A stretch of DNA of 64,000 nt, taken from NCBI RefSeq assembly GCF_003574965.1, contig NZ_CP032317.1, positions 2,790,001-2,854,000 on the forward strand, in the 5' to 3' direction. Source of the stretch: Hymenobacter oligotrophus. GTDB lineage: Bacteria; Bacteroidota; Bacteroidia; Cytophagales; Hymenobacteraceae. The position numbers and the translations under genes were made by a program. Positions 7,118-17,600 of this stretch are shown in pieces (positions within the stretch are counted from its first letter, which is position 1; every line of letters starts with the position of its first letter). A model generated the notes under the pieces. It had not been told where the DNA came from. It was given only the letters and a program-made list of their open reading frames with translations, and did no database searches.

Positions 7118-9547
7118 CTAGCGTTGCGCCTGAGCCGAGAGTGTGGTGGCCGCCGGGTTCAGCAGCTGTGCCATTTGTGCCTGCAAGGTCAGCAGGGCGG
7201 CGTGGTCGGCATCGGCCTGGGCGTTGCGGCTGCGCAGTTGGGTTTGCAGGGCCGCGTTCTGCGCCTGCATGGCCTCGATCTGCTGCTGCTGCTCCTGCAC
7301 GGCTTTCACCAGCGGCACCACGAACTGGGAGTAGCCCAGGCCGTAGTAGTCGCGGGCGCCGGCGGGGGTGTGCACGCCGTCGAAGCGGTAGTTCAGGGCC
7401 TGGGCGGCCTGCTCTACTTCTTGGGCCAGGAAACCCGTGTGCACGGGCGCCTGCGGGTCGCGGGTAAAGCCGGCCGGCAGCACGCCGGTGCGGGTGAACT
7501 GCTGCTGCTTGGCCGCGTCGAGGCGGTAGGTAACCGGGCGCAGGCGGCGGATGAAGGCCAGGCCCGGCACGTCGGCTTGCACGTCGTACTTGAAGCGGGC
7601 GTCGGAGGTCGTCGTCACGTCCACCTGGCAGCGCAGGGAGGTGATGTGCGAGTCGCCGAGCTGAATGGTGTTGTTGGTCGTGACGTCGGCGTTGCTGCCC
7701 AGGGCCAGGGTGTTGCTGAGGTTGCCGCTGGTGGGGCCGGCCCCGTTACCCACGGCCGTATTGTCGACGCCCCGGGTGTTGTTACTGCCGCTGTAGTAGC
7801 CCACAAACACGTTGCCGCTGCCCGAGGTGTTAGCGACTCCGCTGTAGACGCCGGTGAACACGTTGAAGTAGCCGCTGTCGTTGCTGCCGCCACTTTCTTC
7901 GCCGCTGAACACGTTCAGGCCCCCGGTGGTGTTGCTGGCCCCGGCCAGGTAACCGACAAACTGGTTGGAGTTACCCGAGGAGTTGCTGGCTCCGGCCTGG
8001 TAACCCACAAACAGGTTGCGGCGGCCCGTGTTGTTTTGCCCGGCCTGGTAGCCCAGGTAGATGCTGTTCTGAGTGGTGTTCTGGCCGATGTTCAGGCCGC
8101 CGTCGGCCCGCACACCAAGGCCCACACCGCTGATGCTGCTGCCCGAGCCGGTCAGCGCATTGCCTTGTAGGTTAAAGGCCGTGGTGGCGGTGTGGCTGCC
8201 TAGGTTGTCGCTGAGGCTGCTGAGGCTGATGGAGTTGCCGCCGCTGATGCTCAGCGTGCCGTTGCCAAAGCCCAGCACCTGCGCGTCGGTAGGAATGCTG
8301 GCTGTGCTCAGGTTGCCGCTGTTGTCGGTCGTGACCATGCGCGCGCCGCTGCCGCCCAGGCTCTCCAAGCGCACGTTGCTTGTGCCGCCGGTGCCGGCCA
8401 CGTGAAAGGTGGTCTGCGGCGAGGTGGTAGCCACGCCCACTCGGCCGGCGCTGTTCCAGTACAAGGCCGTGGTGCGGTTGCCGGCCACGTTGGTGCCCAG
8501 CACCCCGCCCGTGTAGCCGTAGAGCACGGGCCCGTCCACGGTCAGCGCTGTGGCTGTGGACGACTGGGCCGTGCCTGCGGTCCAGGTCTTGCCGGCGCCG
8601 TAGAAGCCCAGGCCGTGGTTGGTGTCGGTGCTGCCGCGCAGCAGCAGGTCGTGGCTGGTGTTCAGGTTCAGGTTGGTGGTAGCCGTGTGGTCGCCTAGGT
8701 TGTCGGCCAAGCTGCTGGTGCTGGTCGTGCTCAGGTTGCCGCTGCCGTCAGCCGTAACCACACGTGTACCGCTACCGCCTAGGCTTTCCAGCCGCACGTT
8801 GGCTGTGCCGGCCGTGCCAGCCACGTGAAAAGTGCTCTGGGGGTTGGTAGTAGCAATGCCTACCCGGCCCTGGTTATTCCAATACAGGGCCGTGGTACGG
8901 GTGCCCGAAAAGTTGGTACCCAGCACACCGCCGGCGTAGCCGTAGAGCACGGGGCCTTCTACGGCTAGGGAAGAGGTGGTGGCAGTTTGGGCGGTGCCGG
9001 CACTCCAGCGTTTGCTCGGGCCGTAGTAGCCTAGGCCGTGGTTGGTATCGAGGAAAGTAGGCGTGGCGCGCAGGTATAGGTCGTTGTCGGCCAGGGCCAG
9101 GTTGCTGTCGGTGTACACCACGCCTGTGCTGCCGATGCTTAGGCCCAAGCTGCCGCCGTTGCCCGCCAGCTTGTGGGCACCTAGGTTTAGGTTGGTGGTA
9201 GCAGTATGGTTGCCGAGGTTGTCGGCGCTTTGCTGCTGGGTGGCATTGGGCAACAGGCTCCAGCTTGTGCCGCCGTAGATATACAGGCCGGCGGTGTTGT
9301 CGGTTTGGTAAATCAGCAGCCCGGCGGCCGGGCTCTGAATGGCCTCGCGCTGCACCTGCGTCAGGCGCGGCAGCAGCAGGCCCTTGTTGGTGGTGCTCAA
9401 CTCCAGGAGGGCCGAGGCGTCTGGGGCGGTGGTACCGATGCCTACCGAGCCGGTGGTTTGGGCCGCGGCCGGAAGCATCAGGCCTCCGAGCAGCACGGGC
9501 ACTAGAGCAAGGTAGGAAAGAGACTGTTTCGTAAAAGTTCTCTTCAT
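7118..9547 (-). CDS. Surface adhesin with C-terminal peptidase S74 chaperone domain
   Basis: 809 residues from the ATG at 9547, giving signal peptide MKRTFTKQSLSYLALVPVL with cleavage near AAAQ. The N-terminal module (VGIGTTAPDASALLELST) matches the NHL protein at 4016. The middle has repeated blocks introduced by DNLG(N/D/S)HTATT and VLYGYAGGVLGTN, then YadA-head-like repeats (NLFVGYQAGASNSSGNSNQ). The C-terminus has the S74 intramolecular chaperone signature SDARFKYDV, then LRPVTYRLD and HTGFLAQEVEQ, ending in a coiled coil rich in Gln (about 720-790). In phage tail spikes S74 trimerises the protein and cleaves itself off. This should be a trimeric fibre; there is no T9SS domain, so the export route is unclear. 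Confidence 0.85.
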   Translation of the reverse strand: MKRTFTKQSLSYLALVPVLLGGLMLPAAAQTTGSVGIGTTAPDASALLELSTTNKGLLLPRLTQVQREAIQSPAAGLLIYQTDNTAGLYIYGGTSWSLLPNATQQQSADNLGNHTATTNLNLGAHKLAGNGGSLGLSIGSTGVVYTDSNLALADNDLYLRATPTFLDTNHGLGYYGPSKRWSAGTAQTATTSSLAVEGPVLYGYAGGVLGTNFSGTRTTALYWNNQGRVGIATTNPQSTFHVAGTAGTANVRLESLGGSGTRVVTADGSGNLSTTSTSSLADNLGDHTATTNLNLNTSHDLLLRGSTDTNHGLGFYGAGKTWTAGTAQSSTATALTVDGPVLYGYTGGVLGTNVAGNRTTALYWNSAGRVGVATTSPQTTFHVAGTGGTSNVRLESLGGSGARMVTTDNSGNLSTASIPTDAQVLGFGNGTLSISGGNSISLSSLSDNLGSHTATTAFNLQGNALTGSGSSISGVGLGVRADGGLNIGQNTTQNSIYLGYQAGQNNTGRRNLFVGYQAGASNSSGNSNQFVGYLAGASNTTGGLNVFSGEESGGSNDSGYFNVFTGVYSGVANTSGSGNVFVGYYSGSNNTRGVDNTAVGNGAGPTSGNLSNTLALGSNADVTTNNTIQLGDSHITSLRCQVDVTTTSDARFKYDVQADVPGLAFIRRLRPVTYRLDAAKQQQFTRTGVLPAGFTRDPQAPVHTGFLAQEVEQAAQALNYRFDGVHTPAGARDYYGLGYSQFVVPLVKAVQEQQQQIEAMQAQNAALQTQLRSRNAQADADHAALLTLQAQMAQLLNPAATTLSAQAQR

Positions 9548-9613
9548 AGAAAAACTATAAAAGCCGCAGGCTTGGGCTGTGGGCATTAATTGCTAGGCAA
9601 AGCGGCTTTCAGG

Positions 9614-10366
9614 TTAGCGCCAGCGGTCCAGGTAAGCGTCAAAGGCGGCGCGGTACCGCTCGCTGACGGGAATGGACTGCTCGCCAATTTGGATCGTGCC
9701 GCGCCCCACGCTGCTGATGTGGTTCAGGCCCACGATATAGGAGCGGTGCACGCGCATAAAGCGTTGAGCGGGCAGCTTTTCTTCCAGCGCCTTAAGCGTG
9801 GTGAGCGTGAGCAGGGGCCGCGCATCGGAGCGGCGGTGGATGCTGGCGTAGTCATCCAGCCCCTCTATTAGGGTAATGTCGTCGAGCACCACGCGCACGA
9901 GCTGGTAGTCGGCTTTCACATAGAGATAATCGCCGGCCGGGGCTGCGGGTGGCGTGGCGGGGGGCGGGGCCGGCACGGGCCGGCGCAGCAATTGGTAGTA
10001 GGCCTGGGCCTTGTGCACGGCGCGCAGGAAGTCCTCGTAGTCGAAGGGCTTGACGAGGTAATCCAGTGCCTCTACCTGGTAACTTTCCAGCGCGAACTGG
10101 CTGTAGGCGGTGGTGAACACTACCCGCGGGCCCGGCGCCCCGCCGCGGCTAGCCAGCACGCGGGCCAGCTCCAAGCCGTTCAGGTTGGGCATCTGGATAT
10201 CAAGAAAGAGCACGTCCACCGGCTGCTCGGCCTGTTGCAAAGCCCGCAGCACTTGCAGCGCGCTGCTGAATTTGCCGGCCAGCGTCAGGCCCGGGGTTTG
10301 CGCAATGAACTCGCAGACGGTTTGCAGGGCCAGCGGTTCATCGTCGACGGCGTAACAAGTCAGCAT
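9614..10366 (-). CDS. LytTR-family response regulator
   Basis: 250 residues. The receiver domain (1-125) has the acidic pocket VDDEP near residue 7, the phospho-acceptor Asp in VLFLDIQMPNLNG, the conserved Thr in FTTAYSQ and Lys in LVKPF. A Pro/Ala linker leads to a LytTR DNA-binding domain (150-250) with LIEGLDDYASIH and RVHRSYIVGLNHI. The start at 10366 is chosen because MLTCYAVDDEP is the expected N-terminus and because ATG overlaps the kinase stop by one base (TGATG), indicating translational coupling. Partner: the kinase at 10366-11484. Target genes unknown; the S74 and T9SS genes immediately downstream are candidates by position only. Confidence 0.92.
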   Translation of the reverse strand: MLTCYAVDDEPLALQTVCEFIAQTPGLTLAGKFSSALQVLRALQQAEQPVDVLFLDIQMPNLNGLELARVLASRGGAPGPRVVFTTAYSQFALESYQVEALDYLVKPFDYEDFLRAVHKAQAYYQLLRRPVPAPPPATPPAAPAGDYLYVKADYQLVRVVLDDITLIEGLDDYASIHRRSDARPLLTLTTLKALEEKLPAQRFMRVHRSYIVGLNHISSVGRGTIQIGEQSIPVSERYRAAFDAYLDRWR

Positions 10367-11484
10367 CAGGTTAGCTGCAAAGTGAGGTGGACGCGGTATT
10401 CGCCGCCGGGAGCCGCCGGGGGCGCAACCGTCAGCGTGTGCCGGTCGGGGTAAAGCAGTGCCAACCGGCGCTCGGTGTTGGGCAACCCGATGCCGCCCGG
10501 CTCCAGATTGGCTGCGGGCGAAGCGGGGCAGGTATTGCGCACCTCGAACGCTAAGGTCTCGGGCGTGGGTTGGCGCAGACCGATGTAGATCCGGCTGGGC
10601 GCATCCGTGTCGACGCCGTGCTTGAAGGCGTTTTCCAGGTAAGGCAGCAGCAGCAGCGGAGCCAAGGCCACCTCGCGCAGGGGCGCGGGCCACTCCACCG
10701 TCAGCTGCACCTGGTCGGTGAGGCGCAGCTGCATCAGCTCGATGTAGTCCTGCAGAAAGCGCACTTCCTGGCTGAGCAGGGTGGTGCCCGCCTGCGTGTC
10801 GTAGAGCACGTAGCGCATCAGGCGCGAGAGGCGGTGGATGGCTGTGCGGGCGCGCTCCACGTCGGAGCGGGTGAGGGCGTAGATGTTGTTGAGCGTATTG
10901 AAGAAGAAGTGCGGGTTGAGCTGGGCCTTGAGCAAGGACACCTCCGTGAGCATTTGCACGCGCTCCAGCTCCAGCTGCGCCCGTTCCAGCACGCGGCGCC
11001 GGTCTTCTTCCTGCCGGGCCTGGCGCGCCATGCCGAGGCTAGTGCTTACGCTCAGTACCAGCACTGCCACCATCACCGCGCCCGGGTCGAGCAGCACGGG
11101 CTGGCGCAGCGGTTGCCCAGGGGGCGGCCCGGGGTTGCCGGCAGAGGCACTTCGGGCGCGCAATCCGGCTAGGTACCGGGGCATGTCCATGGCGCTGGCC
11201 AAGCGCTGCCGCACGGTGAGCAAGCCCAGGAACAAGCCCACCTGCAGCAGCACGAAGAGCGCCGCGCGGCGGCGGCTAAGCAGCCGCGGCACGGCCCAGC
11301 GTGCGTTTATCGCGTAGGCACCGGCCAGCAGCACCAACACCGTGAGCTGCAGCACCCAAAACGGCCCGGGCGGCGGAATGGGTTGGCCCGGCCGAGGGGC
11401 AAACAACAACGCCACGATCACGGCCCAGATGATTCCCTGGAGCAGCAAGACCGAAGCAAGACGAGCGGAAGTTGGCAAAGGCAC
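10366..11484 (-). CDS. LytS-type sensor histidine kinase
   Basis: 372 residues with four predicted membrane helices in the first 155, a short coiled linker, then a His_kinase domain with the phospho-acceptor box QLNPHFFFNTLNN, the N box LLLLPYLENAFKHG and the G box GGIGLPNTERRLALLY. There is no large periplasmic sensor domain; sensing is probably in or at the membrane. It is the first gene of a two-gene unit with the regulator at 9614. Confidence 0.92.
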   Translation of the reverse strand: MPLPTSARLASVLLLQGIIWAVIVALLFAPRPGQPIPPPGPFWVLQLTVLVLLAGAYAINARWAVPRLLSRRRAALFVLLQVGLFLGLLTVRQRLASAMDMPRYLAGLRARSASAGNPGPPPGQPLRQPVLLDPGAVMVAVLVLSVSTSLGMARQARQEEDRRRVLERAQLELERVQMLTEVSLLKAQLNPHFFFNTLNNIYALTRSDVERARTAIHRLSRLMRYVLYDTQAGTTLLSQEVRFLQDYIELMQLRLTDQVQLTVEWPAPLREVALAPLLLLPYLENAFKHGVDTDAPSRIYIGLRQPTPETLAFEVRNTCPASPAANLEPGGIGLPNTERRLALLYPDRHTLTVAPPAAPGGEYRVHLTLQLT

Positions 11485-11734
11485 AGCAGTAGGACTGCCA
11501 AATATCTTGCATTTTGGGCAAGCTATTTTGACTTTTCCCTCTTCGCCGTAGGTTTATCGGTAAATAAGTGTTTTTCTCCGGCGAATGGCCCGTTGCAGGG
11601 CAAGCGCCTGGGCCCGACTACTTTGTGCCGGAGCAAGCTCCGGTTTGAATTACAAGCTTCTTAGGTTGCGCCGAGGCCGCGTTGCTGGCAGCAGCTGTTG
11701 CTAAGGAAACTGTGGAATCTGCGCACGCCCTTGC

Positions 11735-12469
11735 CTACTGCAGCCCCTTCAGCATCTTGTAAAAAGCTTCGGCGTAAGTGTCGCTGATGGGAATGAGCTG
11801 GTCGGCAATCTGAATCCGGTTTTTCTCGATGTGGTCGATTTTGTCGAGAGCAACCAGAAAGGACCGGTGCACGCGGGCAAAATCCTGGGCGGGCAACAGC
11901 TCTTCCAGCTTGGCGAAGCTGAGCAGCGTCATGATTTTCTCGGCCGGGGTATGAATCCGCAAGTAGTCTTTCATGCCTTCGACGAAGAGAATGTCGCGGG
12001 TGGCTACTTTCTGGATGCGGTGGCCCACCTTCAGAAAAATATACTCCGGCTCATTTTTCGCCTCGGCTCTTTCCTCCGGCTTTTCCGGAGTGTACCTAGG
12101 GGCAGGGCCTTGCTCCTGGTAGAGGCGCAGCACGCCTTTGTAAAACCGCTCGAACGTGAACGGCTTCAGCAGGTAATCCTTCACCTCCAAATCGTAAGCT
12201 TTCAGGGCGTACTGATCGTAGGCGGTGGTGAGGATAATCAGGGGCTTGGGGTTCAGCATCGGAATGAAACTGAGCCCGTCCAGGTCCGGCATGTTGATGT
12301 CCAGGAACAGCAGGTCGGGTTTGTCTTGCTGCAACGGCCCGGCGGCTTCCAAGGGGCTGGCGAAGGTGCCTTTTAGCTCCAGAAACGGCACCTTCCGGAT
12401 GTACTCCTCCAGGATTTCCTGGGCCAAGTGCTCGTCCTCAATGATGTAGCAGGTGAGCTTTTCGTGCAT
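11735..12469 (-). CDS. LytTR-family response regulator
   Basis: 244 residues: receiver domain with IIEDEHLAQ, phospho-acceptor Asp in LLFLDINMPDLDG, TTAYDQ and LLKPF, then a charged linker (PEKPEERAEAKNEPE) and a LytTR domain containing LFVEGMKDYLRIH and RVHRSFLVALDKIDHIEKN. The ATG at 12469 overlaps the upstream kinase by 32 bases, so the two are co-translated. The pair is divergent from an ABC exporter/M1 fusion unit at 13728, a likely regulatory target by arrangement. Confidence 0.92.
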   Translation of the reverse strand: MHEKLTCYIIEDEHLAQEILEEYIRKVPFLELKGTFASPLEAAGPLQQDKPDLLFLDINMPDLDGLSFIPMLNPKPLIILTTAYDQYALKAYDLEVKDYLLKPFTFERFYKGVLRLYQEQGPAPRYTPEKPEERAEAKNEPEYIFLKVGHRIQKVATRDILFVEGMKDYLRIHTPAEKIMTLLSFAKLEELLPAQDFARVHRSFLVALDKIDHIEKNRIQIADQLIPISDTYAEAFYKMLKGLQ

Positions 12470-13463
12470 ACGCCGGGGACTGAAGGCCGTGGATGGCGAG
12501 CTGGACCGTGAAGGTCTCGCCGGTGTTCTGAATGGTTAATGCGTGCTGATCGGGGTACAACAACGCGAGCCGTTTCCGGACGTTGGGCAGCCCGATGCCG
12601 CCGGGTTCTTCCAGCGGGTTGGTTGCCTTCTTCCCGACGGGGTTTTGCACGCTGAAGTGCAGCGTGCCGTCGTGTACCTGCACCCGCACCTTCAGGTCGC
12701 CGGGCTCCAGCCGGGCGGGGCTGTGTTTGTAGGCGTTTTCGAGCAGGTGAATGAACAGCAACGGAGCAATGTAGCACGATTCCGTCTCCCCTTCCACCTG
12801 CAGCTCCACCACCGGGCTGGGTTTGTAGCGCAGCTGCTGCAAGCTTACGTAATCCCGCAAATAATCCAGTTCGCGCGTCAGCGGCACCGTGGCCGCGTTC
12901 GACTCGTAAATCATGTAGCGCATCAGCGACGCTAGGTGCATAACGGCCTCCGGGGCCGCGGGGGCTTGCTTGTACACCAGCGTGTGAATGTTGTTGAGGG
13001 TATTGAACAAGAAGTGCGGGTTGATTTGCGACTTGAGGTAGTACAACTCTGCCTCCACGGCTTGCTTTTCCAGCAGCTCTTTTTGAATGGTATTGAGCAC
13101 CAGGTTTTCGGTAACCCGGGCCAACCACGCCAAGAAGACAAAGATGGGTACGGCGGTAATCAGCATCATGGAATAATGCCCCGTATCGTACGCTTTGGGG
13201 TAGAGCAGCAAAAAAGGCAAAGGCCCAGTGAGGGCAATGCCCGCCAAGCAAAGCCAATAATCCCGGTTTCTTTTCTGGCCGGCGGTGCGCGTTAGCAGAG
13301 CAAAATGGCCGTAGAAAATGTACAAGCACGTCGCCATAAACCCTGCGGCGGTGCTGCCCCAGCCGGGGCTGCCTTCGCCGCCCAGCTGCAGGGCCACGAG
13401 CAAGCCGAACAAGACCCACACGGACAGGTGAATCAGCCAGAAGATGTTTTTGACGCGCTCCAT
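12438..13463 (-). CDS. LytS-type sensor histidine kinase
   Basis: 341 residues with about four membrane helices in the first 135. The catalytic part has H box QINPHFLFNTLNNIH, N box IAPLLFIHLLENAYKH and G box GGIGLPNVRKRLALLY. The last about 10 residues are encoded in the overlap with the regulator gene. The gene starts 264 bases from the divergent ABC transporter gene at 13728, and the intergenic stretch probably carries both promoters. Confidence 0.92.
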   Translation of the reverse strand: MERVKNIFWLIHLSVWVLFGLLVALQLGGEGSPGWGSTAAGFMATCLYIFYGHFALLTRTAGQKRNRDYWLCLAGIALTGPLPFLLLYPKAYDTGHYSMMLITAVPIFVFLAWLARVTENLVLNTIQKELLEKQAVEAELYYLKSQINPHFLFNTLNNIHTLVYKQAPAAPEAVMHLASLMRYMIYESNAATVPLTRELDYLRDYVSLQQLRYKPSPVVELQVEGETESCYIAPLLFIHLLENAYKHSPARLEPGDLKVRVQVHDGTLHFSVQNPVGKKATNPLEEPGGIGLPNVRKRLALLYPDQHALTIQNTGETFTVQLAIHGLQSPAYARKAHLLHH

Positions 13464-13727
13464 ACAGCAAAGTTGGCTTTTCCGGCCGTAGCCCGCGCAC
13501 TCGCCTCGACCAGCTGCCCGGCCCGCTCTACGAGCCTAGCAAAGCAGCCGGCCGTTGCGTTGGCGGCGGCAAAGCCCGGCTTGGTCGATTGTTTCGCGGC
13601 ACTTGCATATCCGGTTTCGGGAGCCGTCGCCGGAGCCGTTGTTTCGGCCTGAAACAGGGAACCCAGCACCGCCCTAGGTGCCCGGCTGCCGGCCTGTTGA
13701 AAGAGCAACCGAAGCAAATCCGAAATC

Positions 13728-14657
13728 ATGGAAAAGCACCCGAGTGGCCTGCGCATCCGCAACGTATCGAAAAAGTATGCGAATGGCGTGCAGGCGCTGC
13801 GTAATGTGTCGCTGGATATCCCGCCGGGCATGTACGGGCTGCTGGGCCCCAACGGCGCCGGCAAGTCAACGCTCATGCGTACGCTTGCCACCTTGCAGGA
13901 GCCCGATGCGGGCAGCATCTACCTAGGCCACATCGACGTGCTGAACCACAAGGAAGCGGTGCGCCAAACGCTGGGCTACCTGCCGCAGGAGTTCGGCGTG
14001 TACCCCAAGGCCAGCGCCCAGGAGCTGCTCGACTACTTCGCCATTCTGAAAGGCGTTACCGACCGGGCCGTGCGCCAAGCAACCACCGAGGCCTTGCTGC
14101 GGCAAACCAACCTGTGGGACAAGCGCAAGCAAAAGCTGGGCGGTTTTTCGGGCGGCATGCGCCAGCGCTTTGGCGTGGCGGTGGCCTTGCTGGGCAACCC
14201 TAGGTTGCTGATCGTCGACGAGCCGACGGCCGGCCTCGACCCAGTTGAGCGCGTGCGCTTCCTCAACCTGCTCAGCGAGTTGGGCGAAAACAGCGTGGTC
14301 ATCCTCTCCACCCACATCGTGGCCGATGTAGCCGAGTTGTGCACGCACATGGCCATCATCAACCAAGGGCAAATACTGCTCGAAGCCCAACCGCTGGAGG
14401 CAGTAGCGGCCCTCCGCGGCCGCATTTGGCGCACGCTAACCGATAAACACGCGCTGCCCGCGCTGGAGCAGGCGCACCAAGTGGTATCGGCCAAGCTGCT
14501 GAGCGGCCGCACCCTGGTGCACGTGTACAGCCCGGATAGGCCCGGCCCCGGATTCGAGGCGGTAGAGCCGGACCTGGAGGACGTCTATTTCAGCTCCTTG
14601 GCGGGCTGCTTCGTGCCGGTTAATCAGCCACTTCAAGCCGTGAGCGTAGCGCTATGA
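13728..14657 (+). CDS. ABC transporter ATP-binding protein
   Basis: 309 residues. Walker A GPNGAGKST, signature FSGGMRQR, Walker B LLIVDEPTAGLDP and the switch His in STHIVAD are all intact. It belongs to the CcmA/drug-exporter class of ATPases that pair with ABC-2 permeases. It ends in ATGA, overlapping the start of the permease-peptidase gene, so the two form a complex and an operon. Confidence 0.93.
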   Translation: MEKHPSGLRIRNVSKKYANGVQALRNVSLDIPPGMYGLLGPNGAGKSTLMRTLATLQEPDAGSIYLGHIDVLNHKEAVRQTLGYLPQEFGVYPKASAQELLDYFAILKGVTDRAVRQATTEALLRQTNLWDKRKQKLGGFSGGMRQRFGVAVALLGNPRLLIVDEPTAGLDPVERVRFLNLLSELGENSVVILSTHIVADVAELCTHMAIINQGQILLEAQPLEAVAALRGRIWRTLTDKHALPALEQAHQVVSAKLLSGRTLVHVYSPDRPGPGFEAVEPDLEDVYFSSLAGCFVPVNQPLQAVSVAL

Positions 14658-17600
14658 ACTTCCGTACGATTTTCGCGCTGGAGTTCCGCTACCAGCTTCG
14701 CCAGGTTACCACTTGGCTCTACTTCGCGGCCGTCCTGGTTATTGCTTTTCTGATCGTCGTTGCCAATTACGCCTCCGATGCACGCGACGGGTATATTCTG
14801 CTGAATGCGCCCATCGTCATGGCGTCCGTCACGGCGATTTGCAGCGTGAAGTGGCTGGTGATAGGCGCCTCCGTGGCGGGCGACGCAGCCGCGCGCGATG
14901 TGCAGACGCGCATGCATTTGCTTACCTACACCGCCCCGCCCAGCAAAGCCGCTTACCTAGGCGGCCGGTTTCTGGCCGCCTTCGTCCTAAGCGGGCTCAT
15001 TCTGCTTGCCATTCCGGTGGGGCTGCTGCTGGGCATGCACGGCGCCGGAATGGAAGCCGAGATTTTGGGGCCGTTTCGGGTGGCGGGCTATCTCACCACT
15101 TTCGCCTTTATTGCCTTGCCCAATGCCTTTTTCGCAACGGCCATTCAGTTTGCGGCGGCGGCGCTCAGCCGCCGGGCCCTGGCCAGTTACCTGGTGGGCG
15201 CGGCTTTGTTTGCGGCGGCCTACACCGTTTGGCCACTGCTAGAGAAGGGCAGCGAGTGGGGCAACCTAGCCGACCCCATGAGTTTCGGCCCGGTGCTAAA
15301 CCACCTGAACAACGACTGGAGCCCGCTCGAGAAGAACACGCGCCTGCTGCTGCTGGAAGGCTCGTTTCTGACCAACCGCCTGCTGTGGTTGGGTATCTCG
15401 CTGGGTTTGTTGGCGTTTACCTACGTCCGGTTTCAGCTCGTGCTGCCCGAGGCCAGCCAGAAATCGAAACCCGGCCAACAGCCTGCACCAGCTGCCGCGG
15501 CCGGAGAGAAATTCAGCTGGGGCACGGGCAAAGCGCTGCCGCCGGCCAGGGGCATCCATGGTTGGGCTACGCAGCTGCACCAGTTGCGCCTGATGACCTG
15601 GAAATCCTTTTTGCAGCTGGCCAAAAGCAAGGCCGGCCTGCCGCTGCTCGCTTGCTTGGCCTTGCTGGTAGGCGCCACCGTACCCGGCAACCTCAAAGGC
15701 CGCGGCGTGCCCTTGCTGCCCCGCACCGATTTTGTGCTGGATTACCTAACCGCGCCGCTGACGGACCCCAACTTTTTCTGGATTAGCGTCGGGCTGCTCA
15801 CCGTTTTCTACGCGGGCGAGTTGGTGTGGCGCGAGCGGGAAACCGGCCTAAGCGAAATTGCCCACGCAGCCCCGGTGCCCGAATGGGTGCTGTTTCTGAG
15901 CCGGTACCTGGCGCTGGCGTTGGTGCTGGTGGTGTGGTTGGCCTTCTTGCTCGCGGCCGGTGTGGTAGCGCAAGCCGCCCTAGGCGGCGCCAAGGCCGAA
16001 ATCGGGTTGTTCGGGCTGGGGCTGTTTGGGTTGCAGCTGGTCGATTGCCTGCTGTTTGCTTTGCTGGTTTTGTGCGTGCACGTGCTGGTAAACCAAAAGT
16101 TTGTGGGGCACTTGGTGGCGCTGCTAGCCTACGCGTGCATCGCCTTTGCGGGCACGCTGGGTGCCGAGCACAAGCTGCTGATTTTTGGTGCCAGCCCAAG
16201 CTGGACGTATACCGACATAGCCGGCTTTGGGTCGACTCTGGCGCCCTGGCTTTGGTTTAAAGGCTATTGGGCAGCGTGGGCGCTGTTGCTGGCCGTGGTG
16301 GCGGTGCTGTTTTGGGTGCGCGGCCGCCAAGCCAGCATTGGTTTCCGGTTACAGTTGGCCCGGCGGCGCTTTACGGGCCCATTGGTTCCGGTGGCGGCGG
16401 CAGCCGCGAGCGGCATTCTGGCAATTGGCGGTTTTATTTTCTACAACACCAACGTCCTCAACGCCTACACCAACTCCGCCACCGCCGCTGCGCTGCGCGC
16501 CACCTACGAGCAGCGTTTCCGCCGCTACCACAACGCGCCCCAGCCCGTGCTAACCGGCGTAAACCTGCGGGTCGAGATTTACCCCAAGCAGCGCTCGGCA
16601 ACGGTGCGGGGCACTTACCTGCTCGTGAACAACAGCCCGGTACCCATCGACTCGGTGCACCTCGGCACCGGCGCGGGCCTGGAAACCACGGCCGTCGATT
16701 TCGGCCGGCCAGCCAAAGCGGTGCTCGTGGCCGATGAGCTGAGCCACCGCATCTATGCGCTGGCGCAACCCTTGCTTCCAGGCGATTCGCTGCGCCTGCG
16801 CTTCCAGGTTGCCCACCGCCCCAAAGGCTTTACCAACAACGGGACCAGCGCGCAGGTGCTGGCAAACGGCACCAACTTCCGAAATCTGGAGTGGCTGCCC
16901 GTCATCGGATACCTGCCCTACCGCGAGCTAGACGAGGCCGGCGCCCGCAAAGCGCATGGCTTGCCCGCCAGGCCCGCCACGGCCTCGCTCCACGACGCGG
17001 CCGCCCGCCACTACGCTCCGTTTCCCGAGCAAATCCGCTTCGAAGCCATCGTGGGTACCAATGAGGGCCAGCAAGTGGTGGCGCCGGGCACCCTGCGCCG
17101 AACCTGGACCCAAGCCGGCCGCCGCTACTTCCACTACGCTGCGGAAGCGCCCATTCGCAACGAATACGCCTTTTTCTCGGCCAACTTCTTGGTCGAGCAA
17201 GGCACGTGGCGCAACCCATCGGCCGGCCCAAACCGAGAAGTGGCCATTCAGATTTACTACCCGCCGGGGACGCCGGCGGGCAACCCGGCGCGTATGATCC
17301 GGAGCGCCCAGGCCTCGCTCGATTACTATACCCAGGAGTTTGGCCCCTACCCGCACCGCCAGCTCCGCTTTGTGGCCCAGCCCGGCTACAGCTTCGGCAA
17401 CCACGCGTCTCCCATCAACATCACGGCCGGCGAAGGTTTCTTCTTGCTGAACCCGGAGGCCGATGAGCGGGGCTTCGACCTAGTAACGGCCGTGGTGGCG
17501 CACGAGGTAGCGCACCAGTGGTGGGGCAACCAGCTCAAGCAAGCCTACGTGGAAGGCGCCGGCCTGATTACCGAAAGCCTGGCGTGGTACTCGGCCATGG

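Noticed and set aside
7124-8170. Long plus-strand open frame opposite the S74 adhesin gene
   Set aside because: It is a by-product of Gly/Val-rich repeats and high GC on the coding strand; its text is low-complexity and the minus-strand gene has clear domains.
12373-13500. 375-codon minus-strand frame overlapping the second LytS/LytTR pair
   Set aside because: It is an out-of-frame shadow of the kinase; the kinase frame has all conserved boxes.
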